Assembly: GCA_032719365.1 (NCBI GenBank)
Contig: CM064862.1
Coordinates: 59,425,840 to 59,489,839 of the forward strand
Direction of reading: 5' to 3'
Origin: Prinsepia uniflora
Taxonomy: Eukaryota > Streptophyta > Magnoliopsida > Rosales > Rosaceae
Length of the DNA stretch: 64,000 nt
Made by a program: the position numbers and the translations under genes. Each line of letters begins with the position of its first letter. Within the stretch, counting starts at the first letter, position 1. Of this stretch, positions 10,466-22,991 are shown piece by piece. Below the pieces are notes generated by a model. It saw only the letters and a list, made by a program, of their open reading frames with translations, did no database searches and was not told where the DNA came from.

Positions 10466-10967
10466 AATCTAGGATTTTCCCTAGGTGACCTGGAGTGTTA
10501 CGGTAAGAAACGGGAAAAGAGTGACTATAACTGATCGATATGAGGTTATTGAAGGAGAGACCCCACAATCTAGAGTTTGCCTTTAGGACTTTGTAGCTTT
10601 ATTCCAACAAGTGGTCGAAGTAGCAGCCGAGGGGTGTAAGGGAGTGAGCTAGTAGGTAGGTTTTCCTGTTTGGACTAGATTGTTCTGGGTTAGGATTCGA
10701 GTTGGTTTTGGGAAGTGAGGTTGTAGTACGTGAGGATGTACTCTATGAATTCTATCGGGTACTCCACATATGAGGTATTTTAAAATACCTTTGTTTTCTG
10801 TTCATAGGGTTTCCCTTGCGTACACCATGAAGTGTAACTGGTAGTTGGGGATGGAGTGAAATACCCAAGGTGGAGATGATAGATAGGAAACCCAGGAGTG
10901 GTTGTTGTTGAGTTAGTGTGGATTACCGGGTAGGAGACCCTAAGTGTCGGGAACTAGATGTGGAATT
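10450..10967 (+). other. Non-coding filler replacing pol in element 2
   Basis: About 520 bases between the truncated protease start and the polypurine region, with no reading frame similar to RT, RNase H or integrase. Nothing in it is recognisable. Element 2 is therefore a pol-less derivative that keeps its primer site, polypurine region and LTRs. Confidence 0.7.
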
Positions 10968-10999
10968 TCGGGGACGAAATTCTTTTTAGGTGGGTAGGT

Positions 11000-13894
11000 T
11001 ATAACGACCCGTCCAGGAAATTTAGGTTAAGACGGTGATTAGTGAAGGATTAGTGAGCTTAATTGGTGATTATTCGGTTACGATAGGTCCGATAGCGTAG
11101 AATGACGATTTTGCCCCTAGTTCGGGCAAAACGTTGATTCTAGTTCGGGCGGTCAATTGGGTTTTGACCGATGACCAGGACGTAGTTTGGGACGTCATGA
11201 ATCCGTAGACAGGTGGTACGCCCGATTCCGACATCCGAGGAGGAAGTTATGTTGTTCGGAAGGTTGAGGGCATAACCGAAATTTGGGTAAAATAGGGGGG
11301 AAAGTTGACTTTTCGTACGATCGGGTTTTGGCACGTTGACCTAGGACCGTTAGGTAGATCTTGTCGTCCTGAGTTCAACGATAGGCGGCACGTGTTTATT
11401 GGAGTTAGGATGTGTGAGTTACGGGTCTAGAAAGGTAGTGACACAGTCGTAATTTTGGTTTAAAAGAAGGGCAGTTTGGTCTTTTGCACATTGGGATTTG
11501 TGAAACAGAGAGGGACAAATGGAGGGCTGATATTGAGCCACTTGGGAGAGGAGTTGTAGGATGGTGACACGAGTAGGAGGGCTAGAGGTTTCTAGGGTGC
11601 AAGGGTCCAATAATTTGGGTATTGTGATCGTGTACCCGTGTGTGTGTTCTTCGACTCAGAGAGAAAACAGAGATTGAGAGTTGGGGAGAAATCGATCAAG
11701 CACGGTGAGGGTGTGAGTTTTATGAGTGTGTGAGAGTGACCAGAGATGGAATGAGAGTTAGTGAGTGAGTTGAGGAGGTTTGGAGGTGCAGTGATCGTGT
11801 GTGTGTGCGGTTGTGAGCCACGGGAAAACCAGGGGGAAACAGAGAACAGAGAGGAGTTTTGGGTGGTGGTGCTGCCGTGTTCGATCAATCGAGGCCGGTG
11901 GAGGTGTCCAGAGGCTGGAGGTGGACTGGAGGAGTCGTGTCCTCACGACTGAGCTCACGACGGCGACTGGAGGGCAGGTAATTCTTCAACTTTTCCTCTA
12001 TGCTCTGTTTTGCCGTCGATTTTCAAATCGAAAGTCGTGGATTTTGGCCGTGAGTCGACGGTTTTGGTGAATGGTGTGAGACTCAGGAAGGTCCTAGGAG
12101 TCGACTGGTGCTGCCACCGTGACGGGGGAAGATCTGGTTGGCTAGATCGTGAAACATGGGACTGGTTTGGGTTTTTGTTCGAGCTTGAGTCGACGAGTTG
12201 TAGGCTGAGTCGAAGTGTTTGGAGTAGGGGAATGGGTAGCTTAGGTCTGGACGATGAAGATGGTGAAGAGAGGGAGGAAAACGGTGCAGGCACGGCGGTG
12301 AACCAGGAACGCTGGTTCGAGTTGCAGAGACTGGTTCGAACCGGGTTGACCTGAGGTTGCTGGTGACACTGTAGCTGGCGCGTGAGGGCCACACGCAGCC
12401 ACTTTGGGAGGCGCGTGGGGGCGCGTGCAGCGGCGGTTGGGAAAACGGTCAACATGGTTTTTGGTCTAGGTATTGTGACGAGTCTAATGGAATTGGTTTT
12501 GGGTTGATCGAACGTCGATTCAATGTAGTTCCTCGAGGGTGAAGGTTTAGGGTTTAGGTTCGTTACGTTTAGGACCCAAGAATTATTGGGGAAAATTAGG
12601 AGAGTCTTGGTAGACGTGTTAGTGACGTACTTTGGTGACTTGTGATAGGATCGGGACTTCCCGAGGAAGCTGATGAACGTACGAGACGTTAGGGACGCGA
12701 TTGAGGGCTCGGTACTGTGAGTGGACCCCTTCTCTAAACTCGAGCATGCATAACTGTTTTTCTATAATTGTTTTATGGTTTTAATCATGATTCTATGTTT
12801 AGCGAATATGCTTTGTTGATTTTACATAATTGCATTTTTTTCGAGGAAGTTCGGTTTTCAGCACGTTTTACGAGGAATGTCGATTTCTGAGTATAATGCC
12901 ATGGTTTTGGGGTTTTCAAATGATAAATGATTTCTAATGGTTATAAAGGGATTTTGGAACGTGACTTGATAATTAAGGGTTTTCGGTTTTAAAATCGGAT
13001 TTCGAGAATCGGAATTGGGTTTTAAAGTTGAAAAGTGGATTTCCGGATTTGGGTTCGGAATGACGGTTCGAAATGCCGGAAGGGCTTCGGACCGGTGATT
13101 TTGGATTCGAGTTTGGAAATGAATTTAGAAATGGTTTTCAAATGGTTTCGGATTGGATTTTCTGGATCTGGATATTGGGTTTAAAGACCCGGATATTGTG
13201 ATTGACGGGAGACTGGCCCGGATTGGGTTTAAAGACCCAGATTGAGTTTAAAGACTCGGGAGTTTAAAGACTGGGATATATTGCTATTTCCGCCGTAGGC
13301 CTGTTGAGTTTAAAGACTCAGGAGTTTAAAGACTGGGATAGATCCAGCAGGTTTGATCGGAGAATGACGACTCGGTATTTATGTTTTATGACGCTGATGA
13401 TATGATTTCTATAATTGTTTTTATAGTGTTTCTGTAAATGTTTTTATGATGAGGTTTATGTGATTTATAACTGTTTTGGTAACTGGGTTATGCATGTGAT
13501 TTCAAAACGGAGGGCTAAAACCCTAGTTTTGTTATAAGTTATTTTCGGAAATTCTTTTCTTGTTTATGGTCCACTCACACCTTCGGTTTTAAATTGCCCT
13601 CTAGGTCGTGGAGCTAGAGCGGAGTTCCGGCGTCGAGGCAGCGTCTGAGGCATAGAAGTTACAAGAGCGACCCCGAAGTGTTTTAAATTTTCCGTGTGCG
13701 TGTATCTAGTTACCGGTTTTCTTTCTTTTGTATTTAGTACTATGCTCTGTAAACCTTTAACTTCGGAATGTTTTGTATAGTTTCTCCTGCGTCTAACGGT
13801 GTAGTTTAGAAGTTATCTTAGTGTTGTGACGGGGTGTCAGACGGGAGCAGGATTTACCTCGGTTTTCAGGGTGAAACCGGGGTGGGTCCTGACA
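11000..13894 (+). repeat. 3' LTR of element 2, family A-prime, about 2.9 kb
   Basis: Starts TATAACGACCCG (G-to-A in the usual TGTAAC start) after the conserved GGGGACGAAATTC block and ends TGACA. Same internal order as the family A LTR: decayed TGACG dyad near 11177-11197, CGCG block (12378-12430), GTGAGT at 12717, TTTAAAG hairpin repeats (13165-13342), GTCCACTCACA (13569) and AG acceptor (13603-13604). Confidence 0.92.
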
Positions 13895-15182
13895 ATTTAA
13901 TTATCTGTTTGGAATGATTTCATGGAGATGCGTGAAATTGGCATTTCGGGCTTGAGGCCCAGTTGGTTATTGACTTTGACTGAGATTACCGTCAAATGTG
14001 ATTTTGAACAGTGATTTGAATAGTGAAATTGTTTTCGGATTTGGAAATAATATTTCTAGCTTGTGTCCCAATTGGTTTATGGTTTGACTTAGATTATAGT
14101 CAAACGTGAAATTGAACAATATTTTGAATAGTGGAATGGTTTTCAGATTTGGAAATGATATATCCGGCTTGTGACCCAGTTCTGATTTATGATATGAGAT
14201 TTCAGGCTTGTAACCTTGTTGTGGATTTACGAAATGATATTTCGGGCTTTTGACCTCGTTAGAAATTATTTTTACTCAAATTGTGAGTCCTTGTTAACTG
14301 TTTTCCACACGACCATCCTCTATGATGTGATTGTTCCCTTCAGACGTCGTAGATCCCGAAGTGGTATCCACTAGACGTTGTAGATCCTGGAGAGGTCACG
14401 ATTACACTGCCGGGAGGTGAATAGCTCCGAGAGGAGGCTCTAGCTCAGGAGTGTCAGATATGGACATTACCTAGACGTCATAAATTCAGGGAATGTCATC
14501 ACTCAGACGTTGTAGATTCTGGGTGTATACTCGGACCTAGTAATCCCGAGTCGCACGCATTGCATTGATATCGTGACTATTGTACGGATGTTGGGTATTG
14601 GATAATGAGGATGGGTTGGTTATGTTTTCATATGACTCCGAGTATAAGTCCATGTGTACTTAAAAACTATGTTTTGGACAAAGGCCCTATTAAGATGATT
14701 TATGTTATTTGATTTGGGCTGAGACCCTACGTGATTTGGATTTGGACGGAGACCCTACGTGATTTGGTTTTGGACTAAGACCCTACGTGAGATACTTAAT
14801 TTGATTTGATGAATTTTTTCACTCTTTATTGATTTGAAAAGTAATATGATTTGGCTTTAAGAAATTATTTGAGTTACGATTCAATTTCTGATGCATGCAT
14901 GTTTTTAATTAAAGGGTATAAATGTTGATTTTGGAAATTGTTTTCCAACTATTTATTTTTGTCCACTCACAGTTTTAATATTTTTTATACCCTTCAAGTT
15001 GATCGCGGATGCGGACTGTAGTAAAGACCGAGACATCACACTACGCTGCATACTCTAGGACCCACTGCCTACTCTGGAAACCCCGAGTGGGTTATGGTCT
15101 TATCCCTAGTCTGACACGTGATGTAAGATGGGAGCAAGATACATCCCACGATAATACAGGGGGATTGAGATGGGTCGTGTCA
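13895..15182 (+). repeat. Right part of a family B LTR, interrupted by element 2
   Basis: Shares structure with 50700-51810: hairpin repeats of the GGGCT/GACCC type (14670-14790), GACGT-bearing repeats (14341-14550), TTTTGTCCACTCACAG (about 14958-14972), ACCCTTCAAG acceptor-like site and the end GGGTCGTGTCA at 15182. No primer site follows, so it is a truncated or solo LTR remnant. Confidence 0.82.
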
Positions 15183-15194
15183 CCTAAGCCAACA

Positions 15195-16381
15195 GTGAAT
15201 CTAGAAAGAAAAAAAAATAAAGATGATGCAAGAATGTTCTATGCCTTTTATGTTGCTACTATGCCTAAAGAAATGGGTGAGTGCATGTGGAAAATGCATG
15301 TAGCAACCACATGACTTCATATGAGTCATTATTGACTAAAGTGGACAGAACCTTGACAGTTAAAAGTGAAGATGGGGGCTAGTGAATTAGTTCAAGCAAT
15401 AGGGAAAGGTACTTTGGTGGTCAAACCCAACAATGGTGAAAAAATTATTCATGAAGTGATGTTGGTTTCTGGTTTGGATGCTAACTTACTTAGTTTAGGT
15501 TAAATGATTAAGCACGGGTACTACTTGACATTTGGGAATGGAAGAGCAAAAATCTATGAAGATGATGAGTTTACTCAGAGTGTTGCTTCTATTCCAATGC
15601 CATGTTTCTCACTTTTACATGTGAATGTGGTAGCTTGAAGAGACATTATGGAGTGAAATGCCTGGTTATGGCACATGAGGTTTAGTCATCTAAACTACTC
15701 TAATTTGATGACTTTTCAATCATAAGACATGATTTATGGTCTACATAGCTTGGCAGAGTATAATGAGGTATGTGAAGGGTGCATTTTTGGAAAACATCAC
15801 ATGGAAAGTTTTGACAAAGAAAAGACATGGAGAGCTTCAATTCCTCTTGAGCTTATCCACATTGATGTAGATGGACCTATGCAGACAGAGACCATGGGCG
15901 GTAAAAATTAAATTTTCTAACCTTCATAAATGACCTATCTAGGATGTGCTAGATTTATTTCCTAGAACACAAATCAGGTGTCTTCAATGGTTTCAAGAAA
16001 TTCAAAGCCATGGTAGAGTTACAAGTGGAAACAAATATCAAGAAGGTAACGAGTGACAAGGGAGGAGAATTTACATCTATTGAGTTCATTCGTTTCTATG
16101 AAAATGAAGGTATTGAGAGCCAGCTTATGACAGCTTACTCTCCTCGGTTGAATGGAGTTGTTGAGAGGAAAAACAGGACAGTGGTGGAGATGGCCAAGTC
16201 CATCCTTAATTGTAAGAAGATTTTGCATGAGTTTTGGGTTAAAGCTGTAAATACATATGTGTATCCACTCAATAGGTATCATACCAAAGTTGTAGAGACA
16301 AGAAAATCTGGTGTTAAACACTTAAAGGTGTTTGGTTCTGTGTGCTATGTCCATATCCCTACTCGGTTAAAACCTTTATAA
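15195..16381 (+). pseudogene. Ty1/copia pol remnant (protease to integrase core)
   Basis: Translations in shifting frames show a copia polyprotein. First come a CNNHMTSYESLLTKVD-like protease region and LSG/LLSLGQ near 15490. Then the GAG-pre-integrase domain (HMRFSHLNYSNL, about 15670) and a zinc-finger-like CEGCIFGKHH (15772-15800). The integrase core follows at 15840-15900 and 16010-16381 (TSDKGGEFTS, SPRLNGVVERKNRT). Several stops and frameshifts break it, and no RT or RNase H follows. In copia elements integrase precedes RT, so the 3' half is missing. No matching LTRs were seen at its edges. Confidence 0.88.
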
Positions 16382-17074
16382 CTTTTACTTTTACTTAAAA
16401 CCTTATTGGTTCACCCTTAACACCTTTTACTTTTACTTAAAACCCTTATATTAATTTATTTTTCTTGAGTGGTCATTCAAACAATTAAAAACAATATTGT
16501 CTTCTTTAACCCTTTTTACCCCCCATGTGCCCTTTAGTGTTTGATCTCTCTAGCCTCCTGGGCCTTTATTATATCATACATATAATAAATATTATACATA
16601 CATATATATAATATATATAAAGTCCGTATTGTTTGGTGTTCAACGGATATAGAAAGTTATTGGGACAGGGTGTGGTGGTGGTGGAAAAAAGTACAACTTA
16701 GGGTTTAGAGTTTAATTCTTGGATTTTGGGCACAATATCCAAGAATTAAATCCTCGATCATAAGCAATTAACTAAATTATTTAATATTAGATGGTAAAGA
16801 TTTTTTAAATTTAATGTTTAAAAGTATCTTTGAAGAATTTTTGCTATTACTTGTTTTTCTTTAAGTTGGATTAGATACTCAAATTACTCTTTAAAATTAA
16901 CTAGTGAAAAATTAATTATAAACAAGAGTAATGTTTTCATAATTACAAAGGGAAAAAAAAAACCTACTAAATAGGGTGAGTAATTATTATAGTGGTTAGA
17001 GATTACAGAGTTTCGAAAATATGGTTAATAAAGTTTAAATTTTCCGACCCAGTTCCTCCACCACCGCCAACCCC
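16382..17074. other. AT-rich intergenic DNA
   Basis: Opens with two copies of CTTTTACTTTTACTTAAAACC (16384, 16423). Then come a TA-rich microsatellite-like stretch (16570-16620) and featureless AT-rich sequence. No gene seen. Confidence 0.6.
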
Positions 17075-17136
17075 AGGACCTTTCCCTAGTATGAGAGGAC
17101 CGGGAAGGACGCGCCTCTTGTGTACCAGTTATCATG
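17075..17136 (+). pseudogene. rrn23: Nuclear fragment of plastid 23S rRNA gene (NUPT)
   Basis: About 62 bases match the 3' domain of plastid large-subunit rRNA, including the sarcin-ricin loop (GTATGAGAGGACC here against AGTACGAGAGGACC in rRNA) and the following GGGAAGGACGC and TGTACCAGTTATC. A few C-to-T-like changes and the abrupt ends show a short decayed organelle insertion, not a working rRNA gene. Recognised from memory of conserved rRNA. Confidence 0.85.
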
Positions 17137-17501
17137 GGAAAAATGAGATTGATTTAGTTGGTTGAGTAGAGTTCCCAACGGATTTTGAGTTTCACAAAAG
17201 ATCCCATGCATGCTACTTATACATCTAGTTGGGCAGAAGATGTTTTAAGCTTTGAACATAACAGCATAAGTGCACTTCCATTGCCACATAGGTAGCTTCC
17301 GTACAATGATGATAAAATTGTATATATATATTATTGCAGCTATTTCCCTTCTGTGAATTATCACAACCTGACTACTTATACAAATAGGTTACAATTACAG
17401 GTATAAATTTTGAAAACATTTAGGTAGAATAAATGCCACTCGAGCTTCAACCCTCGTTCCCTTCTACGAATTAACCAGGATAGTCTCACAATGCAGATGC
17501 C
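17137..17501. other. Intergenic, 3' flank of the DXS-like gene
   Basis: Downstream flank and likely 3' UTR of the minus-strand DXS-like gene. No other coding sequence seen. Confidence 0.5.
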
Positions 17502-20500
17502 TTAGCACATTAAGTGGAGGGCTTCACGGTTCCGACCAAGCAGACTTAATGCCGTTGCAGCTATGTGATGTTCAGTCAGCCCAGCAATAGCTAACTGTTC
17601 ATTTGGGGATGCATGCTCAATGTAGTTGTCTGGTAAAACAATGGGCCGCCGCTGCAAAGCCGATTCAAGTAGGCAAAGGAAAGATGTAAGAGACAATGCG
17701 TTAACACTAAGATATAATTACATTTAAGGACACTATGGCAATTACCCGTTCAAAACCTACTTTTCAGATCAAGAAAAAGTTTACGATTAGATTTTTAATC
17801 AATGACTTGGCGAGGGGAAAGGGTTGTTTTTGTAGGTGCGGTCCTAAGAAAGCCGAAAACTAAAGCTTTAAACCCGGCATTTTTTAATTTACAAGCATTG
17901 GTAGATAGGGGTAATTTTGGTTGTTTATTGGACCTCTTGTCTTTGTTTGTCAAATTTTGGACTGTGTTGTCAAAATTTTGAAGTGTTTCCTTGTGTGTAA
18001 AAGAAAAAAGCTTGTCACTGACCTCTTGTCATCACCCAAACTTTAAACTTCCCAGATAAACTAGCAGAAAAAAAAAAATTATATTACCTTGATTTTTCCA
18101 TCAAGCTGTCCATCAAAGGAAAAGAACTGTGCAACATGGGATCCAAATCCTCCAATAGAGCCTTCCTCAACGGTGATCAGAAACAAATGGTTTTCACAGA
18201 GCTGCATAAGAAGCTTGATATCTAAGGGCTTGCAGAACCTGGCATCAGCAACCGTTACTTCAATGCCAAAAGTTGAAAGAAGTGACCGTGCCTTAAGGCA
18301 GTTCTGAACCATTGATCCATATCCAAGCAATGCCACATCTTTGCCCTCTGTCAGAATTTTCCCTGATCCAATCTGCTCAAAGTGCAAAGAAGTTAAGATA
18401 AAGGGATTAGCTAAGCTGTCTAACGTTACTACTCCCATTGGTATTTAAGGGTAATGCTTATTTGTAATTGAAGCTAAATATCAACAATTTACCTCAATGG
18501 GGGTCCCACTGCATACTGGATGATTCATCCCAACAAAGGTACCCCGAGGATATCGAAAGCAAACTGGACGATCATCAATGGAGGCTGCAGTGGCCACCAT
18601 GTTGGCAAGCTCATCCTCATTGGATGGTACCATGACGACTATATTTGGTAAGCATGACATAAATGCTATATCAAATGCTCCACACTGCATAGGACCATCG
18701 GATCCTACCAATCCTGTACTTGGAATGACAAAACGAACTGGAACTCTTTGACGATCTACATCATGAACTACCTAAACAGGCCATGAGAAGGAGAACTTCA
18801 GAGTCATTATTATTTTATTATCAATTACTTTTTTTTTTCCAATTTTTAAAAATATATTTATTACCTGATCAAAAGATCTTTGTAGAAATGCAGAAGGAAT
18901 TATGCAAAATGGCTTTAGTCGTCCACATCCCAAACCAGCAGAAAAAGTAACTGCATGTTTGCTCAGCCATTCCCACATCAAAATTTTTTTCAGGAAATCT
19001 TTCTCGAAATTGTTTAAAAGAGGATTCCATATGCATTCCTGCATGAACAGTTACGATTTCTTTGTCCTTCTGAGCCTCTGTAACTAAAGCCTCCACAAAG
19101 CAGTCACTGTAAGTTCTACGCTGAAGTTGGGAGAGAAAATCTTCAGAATTACTCAAACCTGCAGATTTGGAAAATGTTTTTAAGTCTTTTTAAGTCAAAT
19201 ATTTCCTATATTCACAAAAGGCCAGAACCTAGGCCAACCAATCTAACCCAACTATATCATTATCATACCACACTCAACTCATGATTCCCAAAATTTACTT
19301 CAGAATTTTGAGAATATGGAACAACGTGACTGAACAACGTGACTGAAGGAACAAGAGAGGCAATAATACCTTCCTGCTGCATGTGTGCTACCCCACCCTC
19401 TGGGTCGTTTACCACTCCCCTCTTCTGTTATTATATGAACCAAAACAGGACCCATTGAATTCAGAGATGCCACTTGTTGTAGAACGCAAATTAGGTCTTC
19501 AATATTGTGTCCATCTACAGGGCCAATGTAATACAATCCCTAGCTCTTCAAAAAGAGTTGATCCTAGTGGACCAACCATACCACGCGCATACTCATCAAC
19601 TTTAGCTGCTAATTCGTGCATACCCCCACCAATTCTTTTAGTAACACCCTGAAAAAGTGGGAATACGTATGTCACTTCATAGATCAGAAGTATAAGGCCT
19701 AAAACTTAATAATGCCAACACACAACACCAGAAAGTGTTTGGTATTCTTAAATTGCCAAAAACATTGCCCGACTTTTAAATATTTTCTCTTTAGATATCT
19801 CTTGATTTCAACAATACTGTCTTAAATTATGCTTGAATATCTAAAATATTCTAACCTAGAGGTATGATAATAAACCCACGGCAATACCTTAGCAACTTCT
19901 CTAAACTTCCGGAAGGATTTACTTGACTGGAGTTTGCTTAGGGTACTAGACAGTGCATTTATAGCTGTCTTAGGGCCCTCCTCAATCTTTGGGTGTAAAG
20001 AGTGCCGGGTGTCATTTAAAATAACTACCATATTTGAGTCCAAATAACCCGCATTGCTCATCGCCTCAAAGACCTGACCAGCCATTGTTGTCCCATTGTT
20101 GATGACTGTAATAACACGTTCCCGCTTTCCTTTGATATCCCGTGCTATGGCCATGCCTGTAACGATTATAAATCATTATCAAGTTAAAAATAATTTAAAT
20201 CTAAGGTAGATGAAAAAAATTGGTAAACTGCTCCAATATGCTAGTTCAAGACAAATATAATAAACAAACTGAAAGGAAGAACCATCACTGGCTGCATAAA
20301 CATAGAAAAATGTAAAATGCAAGTTAGCTGGACACATAAAGAGGAGATATGTGATTACCACTTATCTAGATAAGTGCAACATACAAGTTCAGTTGAACAA
20401 AAGAGTGCAATTTTTTCGAAGACAGTGATTTCGTCAGAAGAAACACAAACGAACAAGAAGAACAATGGAAGTTGACATTACCAAGTCCCGCAGAAACACT

Positions 20501-21443
20501 GCTGCACCCATGCCCTGACCCAAATGGATCATATTCACTTCGAGGTTGAAATGTAGAACCAGAAAGACCATTATTTCGTCGCACTGTATGTATGAGGTCT
20601 CGCCTTCCAGTTAGAATTCTATGAGCGTAGGCCTGCCAGCAAAAGAGAAAACTTTCCAGAATTAGATCATATGCTCATAAAATGTAAAGTAAAGATAATG
20701 ATTGAATTGTTTGCTTCCTGTTCTATAAGTGTTTTAACGAATTAACTTGAAGATTTGGAATCATCTGGGACATCTAGATTCACCAATAAAGCTTTACCTT
20801 CACTGGAAAGGAAAGAGCAAGAGAAAGCGTAGGCCAATCGTGTTTTTATTGAAGAAAGAAGGTAATAGCTGCTTTTAATAAAGTGGAGCGGGGAAATTTT
20901 CTCGTACTTGCTCAGTGTGCTCCCCTTTCGTCGAGTGCCCCGCCCGGTTAACTGGGCTGTTGGCCTACCAAGAAACTAAAAGCAATTAAATATAGAAAAA
21001 TAGTCACAAAGAAACATTGCTATTCCTTTCAGAAAAAAAAAAAAAAACTACGAGATACCAAATCGAAAGAATTGACCTCTAACTTCACAAACCAACCAGC
21101 ATAACACAGCGCCCCACAATTGTTTTAAAGAAAAAATTAAAAATTAAAAATTCAAACAAAGCAAAGATTTATGTTTTCTGCAACCACAACACGAATGTTC
21201 AAACTGCTCATTTGATTTATTTTCCCCAGTTTCTGACGCATTTAAACAAGACAAAAATTAGGGGACTGTGATTACCTCACATGTAGGGGTGGAAACAGAA
21301 ACTTTGTACAAGTTGTTTTTTGGAAATTCCACATGAAGAGGAAAACTGGAGCCAACAAACTCGACTTTTCGGGGCAAAGCCCCAAATTTCCCATGGTAAT
21401 GGCTAGTGACGCCAAATGGGTGCCCAGCAGAAGCAATACCCAT
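17502..21443 (-). pseudogene. DXS-like gene, type III; exon missing and frameshifted
   Basis: 1-deoxy-D-xylulose 5-phosphate synthase joins pyruvate and glyceraldehyde 3-phosphate with ThDP in plastids, first step of the MEP pathway. Exons by splice signals and homology: 21443-21276 (56 residues, transit-peptide-like), 20632-20482, 20156-19888, 19648-19370, 19158-18865, 18771-18493, 18372-18088, 17651-17502. Visible motifs: EYDPFGSGHG, YIGPVDGHNIEDL, FDVGMAEQ, GSDGPMQCGAFD, FRYPRG, LLGYGSMVQNCL, VADARFCKPLD, EEGSIGGFGSH, final HIAATALSLLG. The usual ThDP GDG is replaced by NNG, as in the divergent type III (DXL2/DXS3) branch, where DXS activity is uncertain. No exon encoding the part before AYAHRILTGRRD lies in 20633-21275. 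Single extra bases sit in runs at 18958-18960, 19417-19420 and 19538-19540. Correcting all three makes every exon phase agree. Either a young pseudogene or sequence errors. Confidence 0.88.
20829..20972. repeat. GC-rich island with 9-bp inverted ends inside a DXS-like intron
   Basis: GTAGGCCAA at 20831-20839 and TTGGCCTAC near 20962-20970 are inverted copies bracketing about 140 bases. The right half is unusually GC-rich (GTGCCCCGCCCGGTTAAC). It sits where the missing DXS exon would be expected. It could be a small inverted-repeat element or an organellar fragment; I do not recognise it. Confidence 0.4.
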
Positions 21444-22683
21444 CAGAAAAAATTAAAAACCCAACTCTCGAAACTCAACGAATTTCAACACAAAAAAAAA
21501 AAAAACAGAATTCGAGAGCTCACTTGCAAAGGATTAATAACTTCCAATATGCATCACACGAGACACCAGAAAAGTTGAAGAAAACAGACAGGAGACAGAA
21601 AATGGTGCAAATAAAAATCAAGAGGAAGTGAAAAGAGAATTCGGAGGAGTCGCGAGAAGCATAAGTTGGGGAGTGTCTTTGGAATAGTCAGAATTAAATG
21701 GAGTGCCAATCATTCATGATCTGGCACCAATTCTGGTATGGGCCTAATTTTAGAAACGTTATCAACATGAATCGGGCCGCCAAACCCAACCCCATTCTTC
21801 TTGCGTTGCAAAGAATTACAGACGATAATTTCATAAATGATGCAAATCTCCAATCAAAGAGATTGTACTTTGTACTTTGCATATGAGAAAATGGCAAGAG
21901 ACGACAGGGTGGATAATGGATTTACCGCTTTAATTGAGGTGCCATTTAGTTGTAGAACGGATTCTTTGTACTTTGCATTATTTCCTATCTCGTTAAAGGT
22001 AATGTTTTAGAGTAGGTAATGTTATTTAGACACATTAAATTAGTCATATTAATGAAAAAAATTAATATATTAATTAATAAATAATAATATTTTACTAAAT
22101 TAAACCACTTGATATTTATTTATTTACTTTTGAATAATTAAAAATTTTATACCAAAAAGAAAGACTTGGAACACCGTGAAAAAGAGGCAGGCCGATGAAA
22201 GGGACGAAGCCGCCAAAGCATTCAAATTGAAATCCTTGAAGTTTATCGTATAAAATCGATTTCCAATCAAATTTACAATATTATTAAAAAAAACGAAAGG
22301 AAGACTCCCGAAGGTACCAAATCTAAACTGATTGCGTTCCATTCAGATACTATGATCAAAGACGGCAAGAGCAAGTTTGAAAAAGGTAATCAACAAAGAA
22401 TGACCATTCCAACTTGCAACCAAAGAGGAGATAAAACCAAGCTAAGTTGGCATAACCCATTGAAATCCACACCCTTGTTGCACCATACTCCAAACCAAAG
22501 TAGAAAAATCATAATTAAAAAAAAAGATGGGGATGCGACTCACTCAACCAATTACACAAACAATATTGTTACATACAACACACACATAATTGGAGGAACC
22601 ACCCAGAAAGTATAACATAACATTAGATGTGTCACTTAATGTGGCTAATTTAGTATATCCAAATAGCATTTTTGATGTATGGA
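21444..22683. other. AT-rich intergenic, upstream of the DXS-like gene
   Basis: Upstream region of the minus-strand DXS-like gene, presumably holding its promoter and 5' UTR. No clear TATA box can be assigned and no convincing gene is present. Confidence 0.45.
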
Positions 22684-22915
22684 TGGAATTAAAGCCAACT
22701 TTGGCTAGAATCATTTTGATTGAAGAATCAAAGATAATCAACATCAATCATCTCTAAACAAGGAAGTAATCCTACTAATTGAATTACTTGTCAAGTTGGA
22801 ATGCATCTGAGCCCTATAAATATCAAGTTTTGAAGAAGAGAAGGGACATCAACATCAACACACAAACTTACTCTTACCTTGCACCCCTTCAATTCTTAGA
22901 CTAGAATTTCATTCA
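22684..22915 (+). repeat. Left LTR-like direct repeat of a small non-autonomous element
   Basis: Starts TGGAATTAAAGCC and matches 24749-24965 closely for about 175 bases, then weakly. Carries a TATA box CTATAAATA at 22814-22822, which fits an LTR promoter. It appears shortened on its right compared with the other copy. Confidence 0.7.
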
Positions 22916-22991
22916 AAGTTTTAGTGTAGCCAAGTTCTTCAATTTAAAGCATGTATTTTATCAAATCCTTCTACCAAAGAAGCATGCTTAA

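Noticed and set aside
11955..12455. 166-residue minus-strand ORF
   Set aside because: Antisense frame in the GC-rich U3 of an LTR; related frames in other LTR copies are broken.
22160..22260. Short plus-strand frame reading KKRQADERDEAAKAF
   Set aside because: Looks protein-like but is under 30 codons, with no splice context or relative I recognise.
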